Shown: positions 1 to 8,689, counted from the stretch's first letter. The stretch: 64,000 bases of DNA from Aestuariibaculum sp. M13 (GCF_024723255.1 NZ_JANIAC010000005.1:248001-312000), one strand, 5' to 3'. Numbers and translations: made by a program. Notes: generated by a model not told the origin, from the letters alone.

Positions 1-796
1 AAGCCTTGGTGATTACCGAAATGGCTTCAGCAAACAATAAGGTTTCGTTGTCTTTCATTTCAGAAATATTTGTCTGATGTTTTTTAGGGACAATCATGGT
101 TTCAAAAGGCCATACTGCCCAGAATGGAATTAACACCACAAAAGCATCATTTTCAAAAATAATGCGCTCTTGTTTCTCTAATTCCTGAGCAAGATACGTT
201 CCTAAAATACTTTTTTTATGCTCGTTATAGTAATTACGTTGCTGTGTATCTTTCTTTTCAACTTCGTTAGGTAGTGTTGTCTGGCTCCAGATTTGTCCGT
301 GAGGGTGCGGATTACTACACCCCATAACAGCACCTTTGTTTTCAAAAATCTGAACGTAATTTATTAAGTCGTTATCACCAAGTTCCTTGTATTGTTTTTG
401 CCATTCTAAAACGACCTGCTCAATTTCTGCAGGAGCCATGTCCGCTAAACTTTTAGAGTGGTCCGGACTAAAACAAATCACTTTGCAAATACCTTGTTCG
501 CTTTGCGCTTTTAATAAACCGTCGTCTACTGTAAAGGTTTTTGAATCGGTTTGAAGTGCTGCGAAATCGTTGGTAAATACAAATACGTTTTCGTATTTCG
601 GGTTTACTTCTCCATTAATACGAGTGTTGCCTGCGCATAAATAGCAGCTTTCGTCGTAAGATGGTCGTACTTCGTTTGAAACCGCTTCGTTTTGTCCTTG
701 CCATGGGCGCTTTGCACGGTGTGGAGATACTAAAACCCATTCACCTGTAAGTATGTTGAATCGTTTGTGTGAGTAATCTTGTAAATCGGTATTCAT
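1..796 (-). CDS. galT: UDP-glucose--hexose-1-phosphate uridylyltransferase, C-terminus cut by window edge
   Basis: Leloir pathway enzyme that exchanges UDP between UDP-glucose and galactose-1-phosphate in the cytoplasm. Reading the minus strand from the ATG at 796 gives about 265 codons with no stop before position 1, so the 3' end lies outside the window. The nucleotidyl-transfer motif GCSNPHPHGQIW, containing the HPH active site, is clearly visible near residue 160, and an early CYLCAGNTR segment suits the zinc-binding part. The family is usually about 340-350 residues, so roughly three quarters is present. It starts 13 bp after the galactokinase stop codon, so it is surely co-transcribed with it as the third gene of a galM-galK-galT operon. 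Confidence 0.95.
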   Translation of the reverse strand, partial: MNTDLQDYSHKRFNILTGEWVLVSPHRAKRPWQGQNEAVSNEVRPSYDESCYLCAGNTRINGEVNPKYENVFVFTNDFAALQTDSKTFTVDDGLLKAQSEQGICKVICFSPDHSKSLADMAPAEIEQVVLEWQKQYKELGDNDLINYVQIFENKGAVMGCSNPHPHGQIWSQTTLPNEVEKKDTQQRNYYNEHKKSILGTYLAQELEKQERIIFENDAFVVLIPFWAVWPFETMIVPKKHQTNISEMKDNETLLFAEAISVITKA

Positions 797-809
797 TGTT
801 TTTTTAGCT

Positions 810-1961
810 TTAATCAGTTACTAATCCGGTTCCATCCGCCAGTTCTACAGAATAGATGGAGCAGTCTTTACCAAATTCGTTTTTATAAAGTTCTGAAATT
901 TTTGTTTTAAAATCGTTAACGGCAGATTTGGCAATCAGGTTAATGGTGCAGCCGCCAAAACCACCTCCCATCATTCGGGCACCAAGTATCTGGTCGTTTT
1001 CTTTAGTTTGATCTACTAAATAATCAAGCTCTTCACAGCTTACTTTGTATTGGTGTTGCAGTCCGTGGTGAGAGCCGTAAATGAGTTCTCCTAAAGTTTT
1101 TAAATCACCATCGGTCATGGCTTTAGAAGCTAATTCGGCACGTTTATTTTCCTGAATAACGAACAACGCTTTTTGGTAGTTTTCTTCTGTAACTTTGTCT
1201 TTTACGGTTTCTAAATCGGCTTCAGTAGCATCTCTTAAAGCTTTAATGTTTAGCATTTCAGAAATTGATTCACAAACCGAACGACGATCGTTATAAGCAC
1301 TATCGGACAGGCTGTGCTTTACATTGGTGTTGATTAACATTAATTCGTAACCTTCAAAATCTATATGGAAAGGTTTTGCTTCAATCGATCTGCAATCTAA
1401 AAGTAAGGCGTGGTCTTTAATACCAAACATGCTCGCATATTGGTCCATAATGCCGCAGTTGACACCCACATAGTTGTGTTCTGCTTTTTGGGAAATAAAA
1501 ATCATTTCTTGACGGGTTAATCCTAATTCGAATAATTCATTTAACCCAAAAACCACGCTGTTTTCAAGTGCTGCTGAAGAGGACATTCCTGATCCCGCAG
1601 GAATATTTCCACTGAAAACCACGTTGAAGTTTCCAACCGTAAGTCCTTTTTTCTGGATTTCAGCTATAACACCTAAAACGTAATTTCCCCAGCTTTCTTT
1701 AGCTAAAGGTTGAATGCTGTCTACTGAAAATTCTAAGGTATCTTCAACATCAATCGCATAAGCTACAGAAGTGTCAGAATCGTTTTTTTGAAATGCCGCA
1801 ACAATACCTTTGTTTACGGCAGCCGGAAATACAAACCCGTCGTTATAATCGGTGTGTTCTCCAATAATATTGATACGCCCTGGAGAAAATACCACGAGCG
1901 GTTGCGCGTTAAATTTATCTACAAAGGTTTCTATTACCTTGTTCACTAATGCTTTATTCAT
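810..1961 (-). CDS. galK: Galactokinase
   Basis: Phosphorylates alpha-D-galactose with ATP at O1, the committed step of the Leloir pathway. At 383 residues it has the normal length. GHMP-kinase landmarks are in order: the galactose-binding signature GRINIIGEHTDYNDG near residues 28-42, the ATP-binding loop GSGMSSSAALE near 123-133, and the C-terminal motif ARMMGGGFGG near 329-338. The ATG at 1961 places the galactokinase signature at the usual distance from the N-terminus. The gene lies 60 bp downstream of the aldose epimerase and 13 bp upstream of galT on the same strand, so the three form one operon feeding galactose into UDP-glucose metabolism. Confidence 0.97.
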   Translation of the reverse strand: MNKALVNKVIETFVDKFNAQPLVVFSPGRINIIGEHTDYNDGFVFPAAVNKGIVAAFQKNDSDTSVAYAIDVEDTLEFSVDSIQPLAKESWGNYVLGVIAEIQKKGLTVGNFNVVFSGNIPAGSGMSSSAALENSVVFGLNELFELGLTRQEMIFISQKAEHNYVGVNCGIMDQYASMFGIKDHALLLDCRSIEAKPFHIDFEGYELMLINTNVKHSLSDSAYNDRRSVCESISEMLNIKALRDATEADLETVKDKVTEENYQKALFVIQENKRAELASKAMTDGDLKTLGELIYGSHHGLQHQYKVSCEELDYLVDQTKENDQILGARMMGGGFGGCTINLIAKSAVNDFKTKISELYKNEFGKDCSIYSVELADGTGLVTD

Positions 1962-2021
1962 CTGTAAATATTTATTTTTTAAGTCAGATGGAATACCCTA
2001 AAAGGGGTATTTCATAATTAA

Positions 2022-2918
2022 CTATTGTAGTTTAATGTTCCAGTTTAATTGATAGGTTTCTTTTGGTTTTAAGGTTTGTAATCCCATGTTATTATTGAAG
2101 CTATCTGAGACACCTGTAGTTGGCTCAATAGCTACATGCGTTTTTTTAGGCGGTGTATAGATTTGTAAATAACTTTCTTTTGAAGAACTACTCATTACAA
2201 AACTATATTCCGGCGTATTGAATGTAATATCGTTATGGTTTAACAGGAAGCAATCGTCAAGATATTTATCCTTAATTTCAAAAAGATTGGTGCTTGAAGC
2301 ATCTGTTGTTCCTGTAGTAATGCAACGTTCGTTTAAAACCAATTGTTTGTCACTGTCAAAACTTAATGTGCTTTCAAAAAGGTTAGCCGATTCAAAATAC
2401 GGATGCCATCCCAAAGTAAAAGGAAATGTTTTATTATCGGTATTTTTTATAGTCACATTTAAATCTAAAGACGTCGCCGTTAACACATATTCCAATTGAA
2501 TCGCAAAAGTATATGGGAATCCTTCAGATTCGTTTTTTTCTAAGTATTCCAATTTTACTGAAGCTTGATTATCATCAGCAACTTGTTCAATAATTTTAAA
2601 AGTTTTATTGAATACCAAACCGTGCAGTGCATTGTTATTTCCCGGTTCGTTTATTGGAAATTGAAACGTTTCGTCTTCAAAAGTATAAGTGCCATTGTCT
2701 ATTCGGTTTGCAAAAGGAAATAAAATCGATGATGCGTAAGTATCGGAATAGGGTAGCGGGTCTAATGAAGTTATTAATGGTTTTCCATTTAGAGTTAAAG
2801 CTTGGAGGCTGGCACCCAGACTGGTATATATTTTTGCGGAGGTTTGAATTGAGGAATTCTCAATTTCAATATATTCTAAACCATTAGAATTATCCGTTTT
2901 AAGATTTATGTTGTACAA
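2022..2918 (-). CDS. galM: Aldose 1-epimerase (galactose mutarotase family)
   Basis: Predicted 298-residue cytosolic mutarotase interconverting beta- and alpha-anomers of hexoses before phosphorylation. Supporting segments are NNALHGLVFNKTF near residue 97, where the asparagine-histidine pair corresponds to the family active site, GWHPYFES near 170 carrying the second conserved histidine, and VAIEPTTGVSDSFNN near 262 carrying the catalytic glutamate. It is first in the minus-strand galM-galK-galT operon and has its own -7 promoter element and an inverted repeat upstream. The family includes hexose-6-phosphate epimerases of similar length, but the galK/galT neighbourhood favours galactose. Confidence 0.88.
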   Translation of the reverse strand: MYNINLKTDNSNGLEYIEIENSSIQTSAKIYTSLGASLQALTLNGKPLITSLDPLPYSDTYASSILFPFANRIDNGTYTFEDETFQFPINEPGNNNALHGLVFNKTFKIIEQVADDNQASVKLEYLEKNESEGFPYTFAIQLEYVLTATSLDLNVTIKNTDNKTFPFTLGWHPYFESANLFESTLSFDSDKQLVLNERCITTGTTDASSTNLFEIKDKYLDDCFLLNHNDITFNTPEYSFVMSSSSKESYLQIYTPPKKTHVAIEPTTGVSDSFNNNMGLQTLKPKETYQLNWNIKLQ

Positions 2919-2946
2919 TTTTGTTGAATTAACAGATTAAGAACTA

Positions 2947-2954
2947 CAAATATA
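2947..2954 (-). promoter_or_regulatory. -7 promoter box (TATATTTG) for the gal operon
   Basis: On the minus strand this reads TATATTTG, an exact match to the Bacteroidota -7 consensus TAnnTTTG. It would start transcription about 20-25 bases before the galM start codon at 2918. I do not see a good TTTG -33 element at the expected spacing, so the promoter may need an activator or be weak. Confidence 0.5.
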
Positions 2955-2983
2955 CTAACTAAATATTGAAAAATAATGTGTTA

Positions 2984-3004
2984 TAAACGTATTTTTTACG
3001 TTTA
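2984..3004. promoter_or_regulatory. Inverted repeat TAAACGT-N7-ACGTTTA upstream of gal operon
   Basis: Perfect 7-bp arms separated by 7 bp, ending 29 bp upstream of the galM -7 box and therefore touching the -33/upstream activator zone. Its size and position fit a transcription-factor operator; no regulator gene for it is present in the window. It could also be chance in AT-rich DNA, but the two ACGT cores are unusual for this intergenic sequence. Confidence 0.45.
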
Positions 3005-3051
3005 ATTAAAATGGTTTTTTTTGAATAATTCAGTGTTTGTTGTAGATTATT

Positions 3052-3081
3052 AAAAAAAAGCCCGTAAACGAATTTACGAGC
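3052..3081 (-). terminator. Intrinsic terminator of the rhamnose operon
   Basis: On the minus strand GCTCGTAAA-TTCG-TTTACGGGC forms a 9-bp stem with one G-T pair closed by a TTCG tetraloop, followed by eight T residues. It lies 25 bp past the permease stop codon and separates the rhamnose genes from the gal operon. Confidence 0.9.
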
Positions 3082-3106
3082 CTTTAAATTATGATAATAA
3101 ACGTGT

Positions 3107-4516
3107 TTATTGCTTTTGAAATTTTTTACTGAATACCAGAAATAATACACCACACATTAGCCATGTTGGTAAAGTAACAAACGATAAAAAGATATCGAAT
3201 TGAATGGAAATAAAATAGAACAGCCCAAAACTAATTGCCCAGGCAAAAAGTACTGATTTGTTAAACTTAATTCCTGCGTGCTCGGCATAGTTTTTAATGA
3301 TACCATATTTTTTTGCAAAGAAATGCTCGAATACAATTACTGCTCCAATAGGTGCTAAAATAAATCCGTAGAAAGCGACAAAATCTAATAATTTCATGGC
3401 GAATGCAGGGAATATTCCAGCTAAAGTTGCAATGGTACCTGCAATAATGGTTACCCAGAACGTTGATACTTTTGGAATAATTGCTTGAAACGCTAAACCA
3501 GCTCTGTAGATGGTTGGGTTAGCTGTTGTCCATCCAGCCAGAATTACAGCAATGATACCGAATACACCAATAGCGTTATATGCTAAAGGGCCTGGAGCTA
3601 CCGAAGGAGCCTGACCAGTTCCTAATAAAGCCTGGGCTTCTGGAGACTGTAAATACACAGCATATAATAAACAAGCAGCAATCCAAGCCATGTAGTGACC
3701 TACATACATACCTGCAGCTGTTGTCCATCCTGAACTTGCCTTTTTTGCAAAACGGAATACCGATAAATCAGACATACCAATATGCATAGCTGCATTTGCA
3801 AACCAAGACCAGATAACCACGTGCCAGAAGGTGTATTTAATTTGTCCAGGAAATGGTTCTGAACCTTCTCCCCAGATATTCCAGAAATCGGAAAAGCTTT
3901 CAACTCCTAACTGATTTAATGCCACAATACCACAGGCTAAAAACGCCAAAACAATAATAGGAGACATGTAATTTGCTGCTTTCGATACGGTATCATAACC
4001 ACGAGCTGCGATAATTGAAATCACAGCACCAATAGCCAATACGATAACAATCCATGTTACGCCGTTAGGCATAGTGTCTGTTAGTTTTGGCATTGGCATA
4101 TCAAAAGGGATACCTACCGCTGTTGCTGAAACGGTAATCATGGAACCTGCAAGAAAGCAGAATAAAATTCCGTTAGCTAAATTGTATACAGTAACTAAGT
4201 TTTTACCGCTTATTTTTTCTAATTGAAAATATAAGGTTAAACGGTTTTTTACCGCAACTTCAGCAGTAAGGAAACGCCAGCTTAATACGGCTAACAAGTT
4301 TCCTAAAAGTAAGCCTATAATTAAATCGAAAGCACTAACTCCGGCAGTTAAAAACAGGGGGCCGATTACGAATTCGGTACCTGCGGCATGCTCACCGGCA
4401 TACATACCTAAAAAGCTTTTCCAACCTTTTAATTTTGATTGCGGGACAGGGGTTCTCTCAAACTCCCCTCCAGCAATATCTTCTATCATGTCTTCTTCTT
4501 GATGATATTGTGTCAT
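3107..4516 (-). CDS. NCS1-family (purine/cytosine permease type) transporter, candidate rhamnose-cluster importer
   Basis: Integral membrane protein of 469 residues with about 12 hydrophobic segments. Segments such as GWTTANPTIYRAG near residue 325 and FYGFILAPIGAVIVFEHF near 385 are typical of the nucleobase:cation symporter-1 family (PF02133), whose known substrates are nucleobases, allantoin and hydantoins. It starts 26 bp after the class II aldolase gene and is last in the rhamnose operon before a strong terminator. No purine or pyrimidine gene is nearby, so by context it may carry L-rhamnose or a related catabolite; that substrate is inference only. Usual rhamnose permeases belong to other families, which makes this placement odd. 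Confidence 0.75.
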   Translation of the reverse strand: MTQYHQEEDMIEDIAGGEFERTPVPQSKLKGWKSFLGMYAGEHAAGTEFVIGPLFLTAGVSAFDLIIGLLLGNLLAVLSWRFLTAEVAVKNRLTLYFQLEKISGKNLVTVYNLANGILFCFLAGSMITVSATAVGIPFDMPMPKLTDTMPNGVTWIVIVLAIGAVISIIAARGYDTVSKAANYMSPIIVLAFLACGIVALNQLGVESFSDFWNIWGEGSEPFPGQIKYTFWHVVIWSWFANAAMHIGMSDLSVFRFAKKASSGWTTAAGMYVGHYMAWIAACLLYAVYLQSPEAQALLGTGQAPSVAPGPLAYNAIGVFGIIAVILAGWTTANPTIYRAGLAFQAIIPKVSTFWVTIIAGTIATLAGIFPAFAMKLLDFVAFYGFILAPIGAVIVFEHFFAKKYGIIKNYAEHAGIKFNKSVLFAWAISFGLFYFISIQFDIFLSFVTLPTWLMCGVLFLVFSKKFQKQ

Positions 4517-4542
4517 ATATGTTAGTTTAGTTAATTGTTTAT

Positions 4543-5832
4543 TTATGTTAAAAATTTCTTTCTTAATTCTTCTACCTGATCGTCGTTAATAGGCACCATA
4601 TTACCTAAAGAAGCTCCTAAAACAATAGATTTAGCACTAAATTCGGCAACTTCAAGGTAGTCGAATGTTTGTAATAATTTATCGCCCGTAACAATCACAG
4701 AATCGTTTTCAATAATTAAAGCTGTTGTACAATCGTCGATAATCTGAGAGTTGTTATTCGCTTTAAAATGCGTACCGTATTCCACCATAGGTATATCCTG
4801 TAAAAAGATCCAGCTTTCCGGAATGGTTCTCACGTTTAAATACGATTTAGTCACCGAGAATGCCATTAAATAAGGCGATTGCGTCATGATAATGGAATTC
4901 ACCTTCGGATTACGTTTATAGATTTCCTGATGTATCCATGTCGCTCTACTAGGGTTTTTACCAGCTTCTCGTTGTCCGTCTTTAATTTGAACAATATCTT
5001 CAATAGCCATATCCCAACGATTTACGTGAGTAGGGGTAATTAAGAAATCATCCCCTTTCCAACGCATAGAAACGGTTCCGTAAGAGCTTATCATTAAACC
5101 TTGTTCACAAGAACGCTTAACAATGTTACAGATTTCCAAACGCTTTTCAACTTCATCCGAAGGATACTCCGTAGTTTTCATTTCAGGAAGTGTCGACTGG
5201 GTTTGAGATTCAAACTGTTCTATTTGATCGTCGGTTAAGTAATTAGGTGTTCCTATTTGAGAACCGTATAAAATAGTGCGCGCACATAATTCTAAAGCTT
5301 CAAAGCGCTCGAAAGCATCATTTAAATCGCTTCCACCTAAAACAGTTCCGTGGTTTTCCATGATAACTGCTTTAAATCCTTTTTTAAATTCTTCAGCAAT
5401 AACATCTCCTAATTTATGACTTCCAGGCAATTCGTAAGGCGCATAACCAATAGGTCCGCAAACGTGTTTAGCTTGTGAAATGATATTGGTATTTGGAATT
5501 TGGCGAACAATACTGAAAGACACCAACGCCGGTGGATGCGCGTGTATTACCGATTTAATATCCGGCCTAATATCGTATATGGCTTTATGAAAAGGAAACT
5601 CAGACGACGGTTTGTGTTTACCAACCACGGTACCATCCTTCCTGACGCAAATAATATCTGATGCTTTTAGCGATCCTTTATCGATTGCTGAAGGTGTTAC
5701 CCATATATCACCGTTGTCATCGATGATAGAAATATTACCACCCGAAGTGGTCGTCATGCCCCTTTTGTAGATTCGACTAATAATTTTTGTAATCTGATCT
5801 CTGGGGTGCTCCAAATTTAATTTTGAGGCCAT
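4543..5832 (-). CDS. Tandem class II aldolase/adducin protein with a degenerate second domain
   Basis: A 429-residue protein of two consecutive class II aldolase domains (about 10-205 and 228-425). The first keeps the phosphate-binding TTSGGN (28-33), the catalytic acid SSE (E78), and zinc ligands H97 and H99 in HAHPP and H161 in ENHG. In the second the equivalents are ISSYGT, SRATW, MTQSP (316-320) and ENDS (375-378), so every metal ligand is gone and it cannot be a zinc aldolase. Family members cleave fuculose-, rhamnulose- or ribulose-phosphates or act as epimerases. Because the cluster already has a fused rhamnulose-phosphate aldolase, the substrate here is uncertain. It lies 56 bp after the kinase gene and 26 bp before the permease. 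Confidence 0.85.
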   Translation of the reverse strand: MASKLNLEHPRDQITKIISRIYKRGMTTTSGGNISIIDDNGDIWVTPSAIDKGSLKASDIICVRKDGTVVGKHKPSSEFPFHKAIYDIRPDIKSVIHAHPPALVSFSIVRQIPNTNIISQAKHVCGPIGYAPYELPGSHKLGDVIAEEFKKGFKAVIMENHGTVLGGSDLNDAFERFEALELCARTILYGSQIGTPNYLTDDQIEQFESQTQSTLPEMKTTEYPSDEVEKRLEICNIVKRSCEQGLMISSYGTVSMRWKGDDFLITPTHVNRWDMAIEDIVQIKDGQREAGKNPSRATWIHQEIYKRNPKVNSIIMTQSPYLMAFSVTKSYLNVRTIPESWIFLQDIPMVEYGTHFKANNNSQIIDDCTTALIIENDSVIVTGDKLLQTFDYLEVAEFSAKSIVLGASLGNMVPINDDQVEELRKKFLT

Positions 5833-5888
5833 ATAGATTTAATTTAATGTTAGGCAAATATTAAAACATAACAAGCTATAAGTTTAGG

Positions 5889-7259
5889 TTAACTGATAAT
5901 AAACGGTACGTGTTTTTTTAACGAGTAGTTCTTTTTCAGGAATTTAGAATTCAGTTTGCTATCGGAAATAGAAATCGCAGCACCTAAAGCCGATCCCAGT
6001 GAAGAATCGGTGGTCCTTAGTTTCATATTTCTGAAATTATGCGATAACAGTTTAATGAATAAATCGTTGTCGCTAAAACCTCCGTCAACATATAAACGTT
6101 TGATTTCCTCGTCGCCTATAACATCTTTTATACTCTTAATTTGAAGTTCAACCAGCTCAATCATTAACTGATGGAAGGCTTCCTCAAAATCTTTGTATGG
6201 CAGTTTTGTCTCGGCAGGCATATCTTTTGAAGACAGACTTTCCCACTTAAACATGTGTTCAAAATCGTTTACGATTTCAGTATAAATCTCGTAATTGAAT
6301 TTGATATGACGATGAGTATCTTCAGGAACGTTATAATGTTTATGAAGCTTACTAACCTGAATTTTATATTCGTTACCTAAAAATAAACGCGTTGCTTTAA
6401 CTGGTTTTCCGTTAATACGCATGTAATTAATCGAATCCTTATCTTTTGTGTCTTCAATAATTGGATGATCTGCAAACGGATTTAAGGTAATGCTCCATGT
6501 ACCTGTTGATACCAAAACAAATTTCTTTTTAATGCTTCGAACGTAAGGTAATAGAGCAGAAGAACTATCGTGAATACCAACACCAATTTTAATGCGTCGT
6601 CCATTATAGTTCATATTTATGCTTGTTTCGGTAGAAACAATGGTTGGAAGAATATGGTGTAATTCTTCTTTGTATACCCACTCGTGGTAATCTTTTTTAG
6701 CGTAATCCCATAGTGCTGTATGACAACCAATACTGGTGTATTCGCTTAATGGAATTCCGGTAAACACATAACTTAAGTATTGTGGTAGATGTAACGAGTA
6801 TTTAATTTTTTTGAATATTTCAGGTTTACTGTACTTTAACCAGTACAATTGTAAACCTGAATTTAATAAACTTAAATCGAAACACCCGGTAGTTTTTAAA
6901 AACTCCTCTTTAGGGCCGTATTTGTCTAAAAATGAATCAACAACTTCCTGGTTTAAAGGCTTTGTATAGTTGTAAAGCGGCGTTAATACTTCGCCATTTT
7001 CATCTATATGTACAAAACTTGCGCCGTAAGTTGAAAAGTTTATGGCTTTTACATTAAACTCCTGAGCGTCTAAAATGTTTTGAAAAACACTTTTTAGCCA
7101 GTTTTGAAGCGCTTCTAAATTTTCGGTAGGATGACCATCTTCATCTTCAATTTCCTCGAAACTCGTATATTCTTTATAAACTTCCTTGTAGTCTTTATCG
7201 AATAGGAAGAATTTTTTATTGGTTTTTCCTATATCAAATACAGCAGTTACATCTATCAT
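5889..7259 (-). CDS. rhaB: FGGY-family carbohydrate kinase, probable L-rhamnulokinase
   Basis: A 456-residue cytosolic sugar kinase. The N-terminal VFDIGKTNKKFFLFD (residues 7-21) is the phosphate-1 segment of the ASKHA fold; GVGIHDSSSALLPY near 226 holds the catalytic-base aspartate region; STGTW near 251 is phosphate-2; and YVDGGFSDN near 390 is the adenosine segment. FGGY members use rhamnulose, fuculose, xylulose, ribulose or glycerol. Placement 4 bp after the rhamnose isomerase gene makes rhamnulose the best guess, giving rhamnulose-1-phosphate for the fused aldolase. Rhamnulokinase from enterobacteria is only distantly similar, so the substrate assignment rests mainly on context. Confidence 0.8.
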   Translation of the reverse strand: MIDVTAVFDIGKTNKKFFLFDKDYKEVYKEYTSFEEIEDEDGHPTENLEALQNWLKSVFQNILDAQEFNVKAINFSTYGASFVHIDENGEVLTPLYNYTKPLNQEVVDSFLDKYGPKEEFLKTTGCFDLSLLNSGLQLYWLKYSKPEIFKKIKYSLHLPQYLSYVFTGIPLSEYTSIGCHTALWDYAKKDYHEWVYKEELHHILPTIVSTETSINMNYNGRRIKIGVGIHDSSSALLPYVRSIKKKFVLVSTGTWSITLNPFADHPIIEDTKDKDSINYMRINGKPVKATRLFLGNEYKIQVSKLHKHYNVPEDTHRHIKFNYEIYTEIVNDFEHMFKWESLSSKDMPAETKLPYKDFEEAFHQLMIELVELQIKSIKDVIGDEEIKRLYVDGGFSDNDLFIKLLSHNFRNMKLRTTDSSLGSALGAAISISDSKLNSKFLKKNYSLKKHVPFIIS

Positions 7260-7263
7260 ACTC

Positions 7264-8544
7264 TTATAATCCTGTTGCTACAGTGTGTTTTCCTCTTTCT
7301 TCAATTAATGTATCTCTAACACCTAAGGCGCGGTAAGCGTTAATCGGGCTTAAAGCACCACCAGCCAAACGTCTTGCTTCAGCTAAAAGCGGACGAACAT
7401 CGGTTCTGTAGGCGTCTTGTAAAATTTCCTGACACTTCACAACGTCGTTGTTTAATTGCGCTGCTTTTAATTCAGCTTGATCAACTAATAAGGCTTTAGC
7501 ATAGGCTTCCTGAATAGCTTCTAACGATTGGATTAAATCTTCTAACGGATCTTTTACGTTGTGGCTCGCATCAATCATCCAGGCTAAATCCGGGTTTTGA
7601 GGATTGTTTTGCATACCGTAAACCAATTCGTTGAAAATTAAGAATAAGGCATAAGGCTTAATACTTCCAACGGTTAAATCGTCGTCACCGTATTTGCTAT
7701 CGTTAAAGTGGAAACCACCTAATTTACCTTTTAACATTAAGATAGAAACAATTTGTTCGATGTTACTATTTGGTAAGTGGTGACCTAAATCTACTAACGA
7801 ATAGGCTTTTTCTCCACAAGCATTAGCTAACATAAACGATGTTCCCCAATCCTGGATAACCGTGCTGTAGAAATTAGGCTCGTAAGGTTTGTACTCGATT
7901 AACATACTCCAGTCTGCAGGCAACCCTTTGTAGATTTCTTTAAGACTGTTTTCTGTATTTTGTAAAGCCGTTTGGAAATTATTTTGTCCAGGGAAACAAG
8001 ACCCATCAGCTAACCATACTGTTAAACTTTTCGATCCTAACTGGTTTCCTATATTGATAACATCTAAGTTATGTTGAATAGCTTGTTGTCTTACTGCTTC
8101 GCTGGTATTGCTTAACGATCCGTATTTATAAGTTTCCTTAGCATCTTTTTGGTCTTGGAATGTGTTCGAGTTAACTGCATCGAATTTAATATTTAATCCG
8201 TTAGCTAATTCTTTAACCGCAGCATAATCCTGTGGAATGTCCCATGGAATATGTAAGGATACCGCTCCAGCTGTTTGTGTTAACGAGTGAATTAACCCGA
8301 TATCCTGAATTTTTTGTTCTAAGCTTGATGGCTCACCGTAGAAAGAAAAACGTCCGAAACGTGTACCTCCAGCACCTAAAGCCCAACTTGGGATAGCTAC
8401 TTGAAAGTCTTTTAATTTACTTACAATTGCTTCTACATTAGCTCCTTTTTTAGAAAGGTTGTTTGCTAAAAAATCGAAATTTTCCTTGTGTGATTGTAAA
8501 CCAGATTTATTCGTATCCTGAATGTGGTTTTGAGATATTTTCAT
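7264..8544 (-). CDS. rhaI: L-rhamnose isomerase, TIM-barrel RhaI type
   Basis: Converts L-rhamnose to L-rhamnulose. The 426-residue protein is a xylose-isomerase-like TIM barrel. Metal and substrate residues are recognisable in LIEYKPYEPNFYSTV near residue 215 (Glu), LVDLGHHLPNSN near 250 (Asp, His) and GGFHFNDSKYGDDDLTVGS near 278 (His, Asp), with a final Asp in AWMIDASHNV near 325. This matches the Pseudomonas stutzeri/Gram-positive RhaI group rather than E. coli RhaA. The start at 8544 precedes a well-conserved N-terminal region. A terminator-like hairpin sits in the 145-bp gap to the upstream aldolase-dehydrogenase gene, so this may be the head of a second transcription unit with the kinase, aldolase and permease. 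Confidence 0.88.
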   Translation of the reverse strand: MKISQNHIQDTNKSGLQSHKENFDFLANNLSKKGANVEAIVSKLKDFQVAIPSWALGAGGTRFGRFSFYGEPSSLEQKIQDIGLIHSLTQTAGAVSLHIPWDIPQDYAAVKELANGLNIKFDAVNSNTFQDQKDAKETYKYGSLSNTSEAVRQQAIQHNLDVINIGNQLGSKSLTVWLADGSCFPGQNNFQTALQNTENSLKEIYKGLPADWSMLIEYKPYEPNFYSTVIQDWGTSFMLANACGEKAYSLVDLGHHLPNSNIEQIVSILMLKGKLGGFHFNDSKYGDDDLTVGSIKPYALFLIFNELVYGMQNNPQNPDLAWMIDASHNVKDPLEDLIQSLEAIQEAYAKALLVDQAELKAAQLNNDVVKCQEILQDAYRTDVRPLLAEARRLAGGALSPINAYRALGVRDTLIEERGKHTVATGL

Positions 8545-8622
8545 GTCTTTAATTGTAATTGGTTACTACAAGATACAATCATTTTTTTATAGTAGTTATA
8601 GAAAATGAAGTATCTGAAATTG

Positions 8623-8664
8623 AAAAAAAAACTCCCATAGATATTTAACTATGCTATGGAAGTT
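8623..8664 (-). terminator. Terminator-like hairpin between the aldolase-dehydrogenase gene and rhaI
   Basis: On the minus strand AACTTCCATAG and CTATGGGAGTT pair over 11 positions with one mismatch around a 13-base loop, followed by a run of eight or more T residues (plus-strand A tract ending at 8631). It starts 25 bp past the fused aldolase stop codon. It should terminate part or all of the transcripts, so the downstream rhamnose genes would be expressed by read-through or from a promoter I could not recognise. Confidence 0.75.
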
Positions 8665-8689
8665 TTTACAAACTAAAACTAACTATCGT

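Noticed and set aside
2959-3153. Minus-strand frame of 64 codons overlapping the permease end and the terminator
   Set aside because: It reads through an intrinsic terminator, is rich in residues produced by AT-rich DNA and has no recognisable domain.
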